A stretch of 40,780 nt of DNA, from positions 1 to 40,780 of the forward strand of contig JAQYWO010000041.1 of assembly GCA_029379215.1 (NCBI GenBank), read 5' to 3'. This document shows positions 1 to 8,200 of the stretch, one piece after another (position 1 is the stretch's first letter; the number at the start of each line of letters is the position of its first letter). Source of the stretch: Rhizonema sp. PD37. Lineage in GTDB: Bacteria > Cyanobacteriota > Cyanobacteriia > Cyanobacteriales > Nostocaceae. The translations under genes and the position numbers were made by a program. The notes beneath the pieces are model-generated. The model was given only the letters and a program-made list of their open reading frames with translations, was not told the origin of the DNA and ran no database searches.

Positions 1-292
1 GATAATAGATTTGCATTACTGTTAAAGCAAATATTTAAGTGATTAATATTACATAATTAGCATGGCACTGAGAGCGCTTGTCTGTCCTCAGTTGGAGTAC
101 GTAGCTATAAAGTGACAATTGGGCGAAATAATGGTTGATAATACAAGCATTATTTGCATACAATGGGATCACGGTTAATGTCGGTGACGATGCACCAAGG
201 AGGCTTGCCCGTTCGGGCTCGTACCTGCGGAATGTGGGATGCACAGAGGAAAAGACTTTCACGGACGCCGAAATTAAGCGGTGATTAAATAC
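1..292. other. Intergenic, no gene supported
   Basis: This is the stretch downstream of the channel gene on the minus strand. It holds a short perfect inverted repeat (GCCCG at 207-211, CGGGC at 214-218) inside a GC-richer patch. A 75-codon minus-strand frame here has no recognisable composition or motif, so I do not call it. Confidence 0.5.
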
Positions 293-1447
293 TTACGACT
301 TGCTGCCAAACCACTTTTCATAAAGTTGTTGATAAGTGCCATTCTCCTGTATTGTCAGCAAGGCTTTATTCACGGGTTTTCGATAAGGACTGTTCGCTGG
401 GAAGACAACGCCGTAGTTCTCCTTGCGGAAAATAGCGCCAATCACTTTCACCTTTCCTTTTCCTTCATGTGAGGCGTAGTAGAGGAGAACAGGTGCGTCA
501 AAAACAACCGCATCTACCTGTCCTTGAACAAGTGACTCTGAAGCTTGAGTCAGCTTATTGAACTCGACAACTTCAACATTTTGTTGATGCAGGTAATTTG
601 CTGACGTACTACTCTTGACAGTAGCAACGCGCTTCCCAACTAAGTCATTCGGCCCTTTAATATTTCCCTGTAACTGCTCTACTGTAAGCGATGTCGTTAC
701 TGTAGCTGTGAAGTATGCGATGAAGACAACAGCAGTGAACATCCAGACTACAGCGATTATCCGTCCTGCTACACTTCTAGGCATTTCATCAGCTTGGGTA
801 GCCAAAGTTTCTGCAGCCCACCAGTAAGCTTTAAAAATTCCAGGAAAGTAGGATGGAGTTGGGATTATCCCTCCGGCTCGGCGGCGCTCAAAAAACCAGA
901 CAAGGTGGGCTGGCACAAGGATGATCGCCAAAACAACACCAATAAGTTGCATCAGGGTAGGTGAAAAAATGACCGCTAGCAAATCAAACACCGATCTCAT
1001 ACCACTGGGTTGCGATCGCACTAAAATCTGGAGTCCTGATTCAAACATAGGTTGAGAAAAATCAAAATCCTGATCCCGTTCAGCAGTGATAGATATATTG
1101 CCAATCCCTACGTCCGCCTTGCCTGACTTGATGGAAGAGAGTAGATCTTGAGTCGTTGGATTCATCATTAACTCGGACTTAACATTCATCTCCTTAGAGA
1201 TGCTGCGCCAAAGTTCAATGCTAAATCCTGTCTTATGACCATTTTCCTCAATTACAAATGGTGCAGCTAATCCCGTAGCCACATGCAAAGGTTTCGTTGG
1301 GTTCTGCGCTGACACCGGATCTACCATCAGCGTCAGTACTAAAAATGTCACTCTTAACCACCGCGAAGAATCCCGTGTGAAGGACTTTTTACTTTGGTTA
1401 CTGTTGTTATTCCCACACTTCCTAACTATCAGATTTAAGGAAAACAT
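293..1447 (-). CDS. Prokaryotic ionotropic glutamate receptor (GluR0-like ligand-gated channel)
   Basis: The 384-residue protein has the GluR0 layout. A hydrophobic signal segment (about 31-47) leads into a periplasmic-binding half domain S1 (about 53-150). A membrane helix M1 (about 165-186), a re-entrant pore loop (about 203-222) and a second helix M2 (about 227-251) follow, and then the S2 half domain runs to the end. In S1 the motif SITAERDQDFDFSQP carries the conserved arginine (R124) that binds the ligand carboxylate in this family; in S2, FDAP (D317) is a candidate for the amino-group ligand. There is no fourth membrane helix, as is usual in prokaryotic members. Family knowledge predicts a tetrameric amino-acid-gated cation channel in the plasma membrane. 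The TVGYG potassium filter is absent: the loop reads ETLATQADEMP, and M2 contains AYFTATVTTSLTVEQL, close to the animal receptor SYTANLAAFLTVERM. The gene starts at ATG 1447 without an obvious Shine-Dalgarno and stands alone. Confidence 0.85.
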   Translation of the reverse strand: MFSLNLIVRKCGNNNSNQSKKSFTRDSSRWLRVTFLVLTLMVDPVSAQNPTKPLHVATGLAAPFVIEENGHKTGFSIELWRSISKEMNVKSELMMNPTTQDLLSSIKSGKADVGIGNISITAERDQDFDFSQPMFESGLQILVRSQPSGMRSVFDLLAVIFSPTLMQLIGVVLAIILVPAHLVWFFERRRAGGIIPTPSYFPGIFKAYWWAAETLATQADEMPRSVAGRIIAVVWMFTAVVFIAYFTATVTTSLTVEQLQGNIKGPNDLVGKRVATVKSSTSANYLHQQNVEVVEFNKLTQASESLVQGQVDAVVFDAPVLLYYASHEGKGKVKVIGAIFRKENYGVVFPANSPYRKPVNKALLTIQENGTYQQLYEKWFGSKS

Positions 1448-1575
1448 TTTAAAAAGCGTTTATGCAAGCATTGATGTTTCTTTACACTACAACTGACCCG
1501 CCCTCTCTTGCAAGGCAGCAATGAGTTACAGATTGATAATAGAAGAAAAAGAACTAATATGTCGAGCGAGGAGAA

Positions 1576-1813
1576 ATGTTACCTCAATGCTGGCAAGTAC
1601 AAGTCAATACAGATTTAACGGGCAACTCTGTGTTTGAAGGGGCAAGGGCGATCTCTCGAGTTTCTGGGTGTGACATCAAAATTGCTACAGAATTGATGAA
1701 TAATCTGCCTGGAGTCATACGAACCCCCATGTACAAACACCAAGCGAGAGCGTTTAGTGCGAGAACTGAGCAAACTTCAATGTTTAGCACAGATAATACC
1801 TTATTCTACATAA
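1576..1813 (+). pseudogene. Small bL12 C-terminal-domain-like protein, frameshifted
   Basis: From ATG 1576, preceded by AGGAG at 1569-1573, the frame gives a peptide with RAISRVSGCDIKIATELMNN and then LPGVIRTPMYKHQ. This helix, glycine-turn, helix, proline pattern is like the C-terminal domain of ribosomal protein L7/L12. After codon 57 (near 1747) this frame becomes composition-poor and runs on to 1890. Skipping one base at about 1747 gives the continuation ERLVRELSKLQCLAQIIPY and a TAA at 1811-1813, which completes the domain with a second helix and final strand in a protein of about 78 residues. I infer a single-base insertion (or +1 frameshift) in a once intact small gene. The L12-like assignment rests on pattern only and is not a function claim. 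A sequencing error is the main alternative. Confidence 0.5.
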
Positions 1814-1854
1814 CAAACGCAGATTATTCATCGACTCTTAAAAAGTGCTTTTTT

Positions 1855-2121
1855 TTACTGAGCGTCCGGTTTATAATGATAAACCATTAACCCTGTAATG
1901 ATTTCGGAGTGAGTCTTATTGAGGTATAAAGTTTGATCGTCTACAAAATCTACCCAGTCCATCGGAATCCAATGATGTTGCCCATCTGGTGAATCACTCT
2001 GAGTTAGCTTGATGTACTTCTCGCCATCAACGTGTTCTACAGTACCAATAGGCGCTCCTGGTATGTCACCCTCTCCTTTAGTTTGTACCGTCAAATATCC
2101 CTTAATCTTTAATGTATCCAT
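1855..2121 (-). CDS. DUF2171 family small protein
   Basis: An 88-residue soluble protein matching the DUF2171 pattern: a GTVEHVDGEKYIKLTQSD strand-turn segment, then HHWIPMDWVDFVDDQTLYL. This fold resembles a PRC-barrel-like beta unit, and such proteins are often stress-associated in bacteria, but no reaction is known. Its start is ATG 2121 with GAGG about six bases upstream on the minus strand. No signal peptide or membrane segment is seen. It faces the frameshifted L12-like gene convergently, with its stop at 1855 just past the repaired stop of that gene (1813). The spacing to its upstream neighbour is about 490 bases, so it is probably transcribed alone. Confidence 0.75.
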   Translation of the reverse strand: MDTLKIKGYLTVQTKGEGDIPGAPIGTVEHVDGEKYIKLTQSDSPDGQHHWIPMDWVDFVDDQTLYLNKTHSEIITGLMVYHYKPDAQ

Positions 2122-2613
2122 AGGAAACCTCAGAATTTAAAATTACTGAACTGATATTTGAATAGCTGTGTCATCTGGAAAACAAATTTCAAGCTCACAC
2201 CGTTTGGATAGCCGTATATCGACTAGACAGATTGGAGTTATGGAGTTAGGTTGAGCTTGATATCATTGCGGTAAATTGGCAATTCATTAGTTATTGACAG
2301 TGTTTGGGATTATGGCAAATCCCTCTGAAAAGTTCAGCCTCTTGAGAGACACATAATGCTTGTAGTCGGGTAGACATAAAGGATAAAAAGCTAATAACGA
2401 CCTCTTATTAGATCAATTTATCTACTAATTAATTAGCAAATAACCGGATATCTACCCAAAACCCTATAGGAATCTTACCCAAAATAGTGTGGGGAATCTA
2501 CCCAATATAGATCTACTAATATGCAACATATAGATCTACTAATATGCAACCCTCATGCAGTGATGAATAAATCCGGAATGCTCAGCCTCGTTTAGCAGTG
2601 CAATCATACGCTC
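2122..2613. other. Intergenic, AT-rich, with short direct repeats
   Basis: No coding frame is convincing here. Besides the 23-bp tandem duplication listed separately, the variant motif TCTACCCAA / CTTACCCAA recurs three times (about 2451, 2474 and 2497). This could be a promoter or operator zone for the DUF2171 gene, but nothing proves it. Confidence 0.5.
2505..2550. repeat. Perfect 23-bp tandem direct repeat
   Basis: Two head-to-tail identical 23-bp units, 2505-2527 and 2528-2550, each containing AGATCTACTAATATGCAAC. The copies match at every position, so the duplication is probably recent. It lies about 65 bases past the end of the DUF1338 gene on the minus strand. Confidence 0.95.
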
Positions 2614-3558
2614 CTACTGATCTAAGCGAGTCATTTCAAATAGTTGCTGGGCATTCCTCCCGAGAAAACCATCAAAAAGCATTTGCTGACTTGCGTCCAC
2701 ATTCACCATGTAGCGCTGGGCTATTTCATAATAAGCGTAAGTCCAGGGTATCTGAATTGAGGTATTTTTAGTATCATTCAATACTGTCACAGCTTCTGTC
2801 ACTGCTTGAGTTGCTGTTTGTCGCAAACCACAGGTAATATCCCCTTCAATCTCAGCTTTCATCGGCACACCTAGTTTAGCTAAGCCAGAAGCGGTTGTGT
2901 CTATATCTGGGTATTGTGGCGTGTTCTGACGGTTAACGTAGCCTGTAAAGTGATTGACTGCATAACCGTGTAGCAAAACCCAAGCACCATATTGAGTGAC
3001 TTTATTAACTTCCTGCAAGACAGAATATCGGGGAGGTTGCCAAGGACGGGTAAAGATTTTTTGCAGTTGTTGGACAAGATGTTTAGTCTGGTCACTAAAT
3101 GTATCGATAATTGCTAAGAAGCTCAGTAAATTTTCGCCTGCTACTGTTTGGTGGAGCAGTTCAACTGTCTCCAATGGCAATTCATCGACAATCAATTCGC
3201 TGATAAACAACTTGGGTAAATCAAATTCCTCTTGCTGCGGATGGCGATAGTGACGGGCGTAAAGATGCGTTTGTGCAAAAGTGTACTCTCCGGCAGCTTC
3301 ATAACCCAAAGCTTCAGCAAGTTTCCCCAGGTAGTCAATTCCCAAGTTAACTTTACCCTGTGGAGCATCTACTGTCATTCGCAAAGACCGAAAGGCGATA
3401 TGGTCGTTGACGATAGTTCCACCTTTCTCTGTTATCATCTCCTGGTAGGTACGGGCATAACTTACCCGAGAACTGTATTCAAGCCAAAGTGCTTCCCAAA
3501 GGTGACGGGTAATTTCAGGGATCATAACGCAAGTAGGGGTAAGTTTAATAAGAGGCAT
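2614..3558 (-). CDS. DUF1338 family protein (2-oxoadipate dioxygenase/decarboxylase-like)
   Basis: The protein is about 314 residues and belongs to DUF1338, whose characterised bacterial member (HglS/YdcJ) is an Fe(II) enzyme that turns 2-oxoadipate into D-2-hydroxyglutarate in lysine catabolism. The family's metal-ligand regions are visible in order: NDHIAFRS near the N-terminus, HGYAVNHFTGY in the middle, and YYEIAQRYM near the C-terminus (His, His, Glu). It is shorter than the roughly 450-residue HglS, so substrate identity is inferred. The first codon of the longest frame (3573) is TTG. The first ATG is 3558, and an ATG at 3525 (MIPEITRHLWEALW) is also possible; neither has a clear Shine-Dalgarno. 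It lies about 23 bases downstream of the aminotransferase on the same strand, so the two are likely co-transcribed. Confidence 0.8.
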   Translation of the reverse strand: MPLIKLTPTCVMIPEITRHLWEALWLEYSSRVSYARTYQEMITEKGGTIVNDHIAFRSLRMTVDAPQGKVNLGIDYLGKLAEALGYEAAGEYTFAQTHLYARHYRHPQQEEFDLPKLFISELIVDELPLETVELLHQTVAGENLLSFLAIIDTFSDQTKHLVQQLQKIFTRPWQPPRYSVLQEVNKVTQYGAWVLLHGYAVNHFTGYVNRQNTPQYPDIDTTASGLAKLGVPMKAEIEGDITCGLRQTATQAVTEAVTVLNDTKNTSIQIPWTYAYYEIAQRYMVNVDASQQMLFDGFLGRNAQQLFEMTRLDQ

Positions 3559-3581
3559 TCTAGCAAGGGGCAAAATCCTAA

Positions 3582-4910
3582 CTAAAACGAACTTTTTAAA
3601 ACATCAGTAAAAATATTTAAGGCTGCTTGAATTTGGTCACTATCGATGACTAGAGGTGGACAAAAGCGAATTGCTGCTTTACCGCAACCAAGTAACAATA
3701 GCCCTTGCTTGAAAGCTTGTTGAAGAATGCGATCGCGTAGTTGGGGATCGAGATTACCTTCAGTATCCAACAAATCGACAGCCACCATCAAACCTTTACC
3801 TCGTGGTGGCGAAGTTCGCTGATACTGCTGTTCTAAACGACGCAAACCAGCTTGCAATAATTCTCCCATCAGGGTGGCGTTTCTCATCAAGCCGTTTTCT
3901 AACAGTCGTAAGGTAGCAATAGCAGCAGCACAAGCTACGGGATTCCCACCAAAGGTTGTCGCATGGGAACCAGGAGGCCAAGTCATTAGTTCGGGACGAG
4001 ATAGAATTGCTCCTAAAGGAAGTCCACTCGCAATCCCTTTGGCAGTAGTTATAATATCTGGCATCACATTCCAATGCTCAATTGCAAACAACCGCCCAGT
4101 ACGTCCCATACCTGATTGTACTTCATCGACTGCCATCAAAATATTATAGCGATCGCATATATCCCGGATGCGCTGCAAAAACCCATCCTCCGGTACAATA
4201 TAACCGCCTTCTCCTTGGATTGGTTCGACGATGATTGCCGCTACCTCATGCGGTGGTAGTGTTGTCGGAAATAGTTGTTTTTCCAAATAATCCAGACTGG
4301 CATGAGTTCCGTAGGGAATATGAGTAATCCCTGGTAATAAAGGACCGAATTTTGCTCGCTGTACTGCTTTGGAAGCAGTGAGGGACATTGCCCCATAGGT
4401 GCGTCCGTGGAATGCTCCTAAAAAGGCAACGATAAGCGATCGCCCTGTGTAATATCGAGCCAGTTTGATTGCGCCTTCGTTAGATTCTGCCCCGGAATTG
4501 GTGAAAAACACTTTCGCACCACTAGGAAAAGGGGCACGGGAGGCGATTCTCTCTGCCAGTTCCACCATCGGTTCATAATAAAAATCAGTACCCGACATAT
4601 GTAAAAACTGCGACGACTGCTGTTGAATTGCCCGGACAACTTCGGGATGGGCGTGCCCGGTAGCAGTCACGGCAATTCCGGCAGTCATATCTAAAAATAC
4701 ATTGCCGTCTACATCTTCTACCATACAACCTTCACCGCGAGCCACAACTAATGGGTAGTCACGGGTGTAGGAAGGAGAAGTCACAGCGCGATCGCGTTCG
4801 ACAATATCTCTGGCACGCGCTCCTGGTAAAGAAGTCAATAACCGAGGTACACGAGGTAAAGTAATTTTAGATTTTAGATTTGGGATTTGGGATGGTGAAA
4901 TCTCTAGCAT
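3582..4910 (-). CDS. Class III PLP aminotransferase (acetylornithine/4-aminobutyrate type)
   Basis: A 442-residue fold-type I aminotransferase. Visible motifs are TNSGAESNEGAIKLAR (cofactor phosphate binding), AFHGRTYGAMSLT, IVEPIQGEGGY, and DEVQSGMGRTG with the aspartate that contacts the PLP ring nitrogen. Further on come TTAKGIASGLPLGA, with the Schiff-base lysine (about residue 291), and THATTFGGNPVACAAA-like sequence. The family transfers an omega-amino group from a substrate such as 4-aminobutyrate, acetylornithine or lysine to 2-oxoglutarate; the exact donor cannot be read from sequence. The open frame extends to 5024, but residues before ATG 4910 are hydrophobic and unconserved, so 4910 is preferred. 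Codons just after that start are made from a heptameric DNA repeat (4864-4891). The DUF1338 gene follows at once, which suggests omega-amino acid degradation. Confidence 0.88.
   Translation of the reverse strand: MLEISPSQIPNLKSKITLPRVPRLLTSLPGARARDIVERDRAVTSPSYTRDYPLVVARGEGCMVEDVDGNVFLDMTAGIAVTATGHAHPEVVRAIQQQSSQFLHMSGTDFYYEPMVELAERIASRAPFPSGAKVFFTNSGAESNEGAIKLARYYTGRSLIVAFLGAFHGRTYGAMSLTASKAVQRAKFGPLLPGITHIPYGTHASLDYLEKQLFPTTLPPHEVAAIIVEPIQGEGGYIVPEDGFLQRIRDICDRYNILMAVDEVQSGMGRTGRLFAIEHWNVMPDIITTAKGIASGLPLGAILSRPELMTWPPGSHATTFGGNPVACAAAIATLRLLENGLMRNATLMGELLQAGLRRLEQQYQRTSPPRGKGLMVAVDLLDTEGNLDPQLRDRILQQAFKQGLLLLGCGKAAIRFCPPLVIDSDQIQAALNIFTDVLKSSF
4864..4891. repeat. Heptameric short tandem repeat (STRR-like) inside a coding sequence
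   Basis: Four consecutive heptamers: ATTTTAG, ATTTTAG, ATTTGGG, ATTTGGG. On the minus strand they encode IPNLKSKI near the N-terminus of the aminotransferase. Tandem heptamers of this sort are a known feature of heterocystous cyanobacteria, normally intergenic. Confidence 0.85.
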
Positions 4911-5108
4911 TAAAAATTTAAAATGGTATATGAAGTTGCTTGCAGTTAAATATACAAATCCTAAAAAATTAAAATTGTATTTTATACATCTAATTGAATG
5001 GAAGATAAACGCTTGTTGATTCACTTAGAACTGTGGATCTCAGAGATTACTCATCATTATATGTAGACTGAGCTTCGCGATGCTGAAGGCAACTGCGTTC
5101 CAAAATAC

Positions 5109-5222
5109 TCAAGGATCAAGCAATTTCCTTACTGCATCGGCTGCTTGTCTATTGGTCATATCATTCATGTATTGCTCATAACCATTTGTGGCAGATAAGC
5201 GCGAAGATGCTGTAGTCAGGTT
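5109..5222 (-). pseudogene. Possible C-terminal gene fragment
   Basis: A 37-codon open frame bounded by stops. It contains SATNGYEQYMNDMTNRQAAD and ends VRKLLDP. The composition is protein-like and the tail is helical, but the only ATG codons are internal, so it looks like the 3' end of a lost gene. It sits between the aminotransferase and the large nuclease-like gene, where an insertion scar would lie. The family is not recognised. Confidence 0.3.
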
Positions 5223-5252
5223 TCAAGTGATTTGCTTCACGCTTATCTACTC

Positions 5253-8200
5253 TTAATCCTCTAACTCCACCCGAATATCTTCTCCATAAGCATCAGATTC
5301 ATAACGAGCAGCGATACCGCGTAACATTGCCGCTGTTCTGGGGTGAGCATCCCCTACAGCAATTGCATAATTTCGATAGGTTTCGGCTAATTGTTGTTCT
5401 TGGAGTCCGCCTTCATCAATTAATTTTGTGACAACTCCACGCTTGTTAAAAACACCAGTTGCTATAGCCCGTTCCATCTGCTTACTCGCAACTTCTTCAA
5501 TAATTTCTTGGACTGCGATATCCGGCCAGATTCCATCTGGTGATTTCGGCGCATATGCTAAAACATAACCAATCTGTCGATCAGCTATTTTACCTCTTCC
5601 ACTTTCCTGGCTAACTGCTCGTGCCTGTAATATCCAATTTCTTAATTGTTCAAGATCAACTGTGCTATCTTCCTTCAGACCAGGTACTTGATGCCATGAG
5701 TCAAGTAACTTATACCCTAACTCCGCACGGTTTAAAGTAGCTCGATCAATTTCCACTGATTCATCTTTATCATCTTCTGATTTATACACAAACTTTAGAA
5801 TTTGTACAAAAAATAGAGGGTCTTTGGAAAGTTCTTGGTAAAGAAGTTTAGGTTGTCGTTGGGAATGAACTAGTAGCGGTAAGTATATCCACTCCAAAAA
5901 AGCAAGTTTGTTATCTTCGATGTCGTCGGCTTTCTCTAGAAGAGCAAAAATCTCTTCGATGTAGTAGTTATTAAGATTGGTATCAGGTAGTGGTTTTTCG
6001 GTGTTAGGTTTGACTGATGCAGCTTTTTCAAGGAGATCTACTAATAGGGTTGATGGTAATAATTTATTTTGATCATTGTGGTGTAAATTGACTAGATTAA
6101 GAGCAGCGTATGGTCGATTAAATTCTAACAACTTAACGATTGCACCTTCTTCATCATTTTCTTTAACCCAGCCTGTGGGAATAGTCTGCCAATATAGATT
6201 TTCTAATTCCTCACCAAAAAGAATTAACAAATCCCAAGTGCGTTTCTCAAACGGCAACGCATAGAAAAAATTAATCACTTGCTGTCCAGACCAATGGTTA
6301 TTTTTGGCGAAAGAAAGGATATTTTCTGCCCAAGTCCATCCATAATTTTCGAGACGGCGACGTATAAATCCTATCGCGAAAGCATTAAGTGGATTTTTCT
6401 CATTTCCAAGAGTTTCGTAAAGTAAGCTTATTTCAACTTCTTCCGTAACTTTTTCTATCTTGGCAATCGCTACCCCTAGCAAACCAGGCTCTTTAACAAT
6501 CTCTGCCATCTCTAAAAAAAAATTTATATCAGTTTGAAAGTAAATTTTCCTAGCTGCTGCCGCTTGTGTCCGCTTAATTTTTTTATCTCTTGTCTCCCAA
6601 TCGCTATAAATACGCTCTCTATGAAGACAATACAAGAACTTAGGCTCTAAGGAAAATAACCAGGCACAACGATATAATATATCGCTAGGTTCAAACTTTT
6701 TGTACAACACGTAAAGTCTATTAATTACATCAGCAGGCATTGCCCATTGTGCATCAAAAAATTTTTTGTGTCTATGAATTATTTCTCTAAAGGTATCCCC
6801 AATTTTAACCCTGTCTTTTTGCTCTAGATTAGTGATGTCAACAGCTAGTAGAGCATCAATAAATTTATCTTGTAATTGAGGTGGAAGAGATTCTATTTTC
6901 GTAATTATATCACACAGTCTTTTACTGTCATTCCCCATATTAGAAAGGACTCGCTGCATAATAGCATTTACATTATTCCAGTATTCAGGTCCAGAAACTT
7001 TTGGAGTAGAGTCTGCATTCCAATCTCGCCAACGAGGTTTATAAATTGGGTGTGAAATACCGCCACTCATTTCTGGAAGCAAGTTATACAGAAGTTGCCA
7101 TGCAATATCTGGTTCACGGGCAATCAGTGTATCAATAACCCGCAAGCGTTGTTCCAAGGTTGCTGGTGTTTGAGGATTCCAGCATAGAAAAATCTCACCC
7201 AAGCTACGAAATGGGCGGTTGAGAATTTTTCCGCCTCGGTCTAGCCTGGAAAGCTTCCCAAGAAATAGTGTAACTTGTGACAGATATTGTGGTTCCCAAA
7301 CAAGGACTTCAAGCGCCCAAAGCAGCCCCGCATGAGGACTACTACCAAAAGATTCCTCTTGTAAAAACAACTGTACTAAGGTGGGATTATCTCCTGCAAG
7401 CCCATCGTCAATAGCTGCCAAAAATGCTTCCGGTGCAGCTTCTGCCAGAGTGGGTAAAAAATAGGCAAGCGATGCCCAAAGTTGCCAATCTACATCTGTA
7501 TTAAGCAACCGATGTACAATTTCATTAGCTCGTTCCTGAGCGGATATTGTATCTTGAGTTTCTGATCCCAATCCCCGTGTTGCCAGGATTGATAAAGTTT
7601 CTGCCAATCCCTCTCTGAGAAAGCGAGAGTTTGGCAACTCTTTACCATATATGCAGGCTGCATACCGTTGGTCTAAGGGTAACTCATATCGTGGGTCAGG
7701 GGTTCCTAAAACTGATAACGTAACGTTTTTAAATACTTCAAGGTCGTCACGGACAAGGAAGCGGGATAAAAGATGCCATGAATCTTCGCGGGAAATTAAC
7801 TGCCAAACGCTTCCCACTCGTCGAACAGGAGGGTCGGAACTATTTACCCAACGTGATAGATCCGCTATCACTTCCTCATAGGGTTTGCGAGCTAGTTTTG
7901 CAACCGCTTCTCTGTCGCCCTGTTTTGTGTCATCCCATGCTCCAGCCAGTAAAACTGGAATTAGCGATCGCGCCTGAGCCGATTTTGCCCAATCAGGAGT
8001 ATGTATTTCTGGTGCGACTGCAATTAGGCGACGCAAAACGCTCAGATTTCGCTTTGAATCTTTAGTTAAGCTGTAGGCTCGTTCCTCTGATAGCCCCATA
8101 TTTACCAAAGTCTGCCTAAAGTCTGTTCTACCCGGACGTGAAAGCACTAATCCATCTTTGGCGGGACTAAGTTCTCTGCCAATAGGGATAAAAACATGAT

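Noticed and set aside
35..262. 75-codon minus-strand frame
   Set aside because: It has no conserved motif or Shine-Dalgarno and lies over a GC-rich inverted repeat.
4911..5024. Longer aminotransferase starting at 5024
   Set aside because: The extra residues are hydrophobic and unlike this enzyme family, and ATG 4910 is close to the conserved part.
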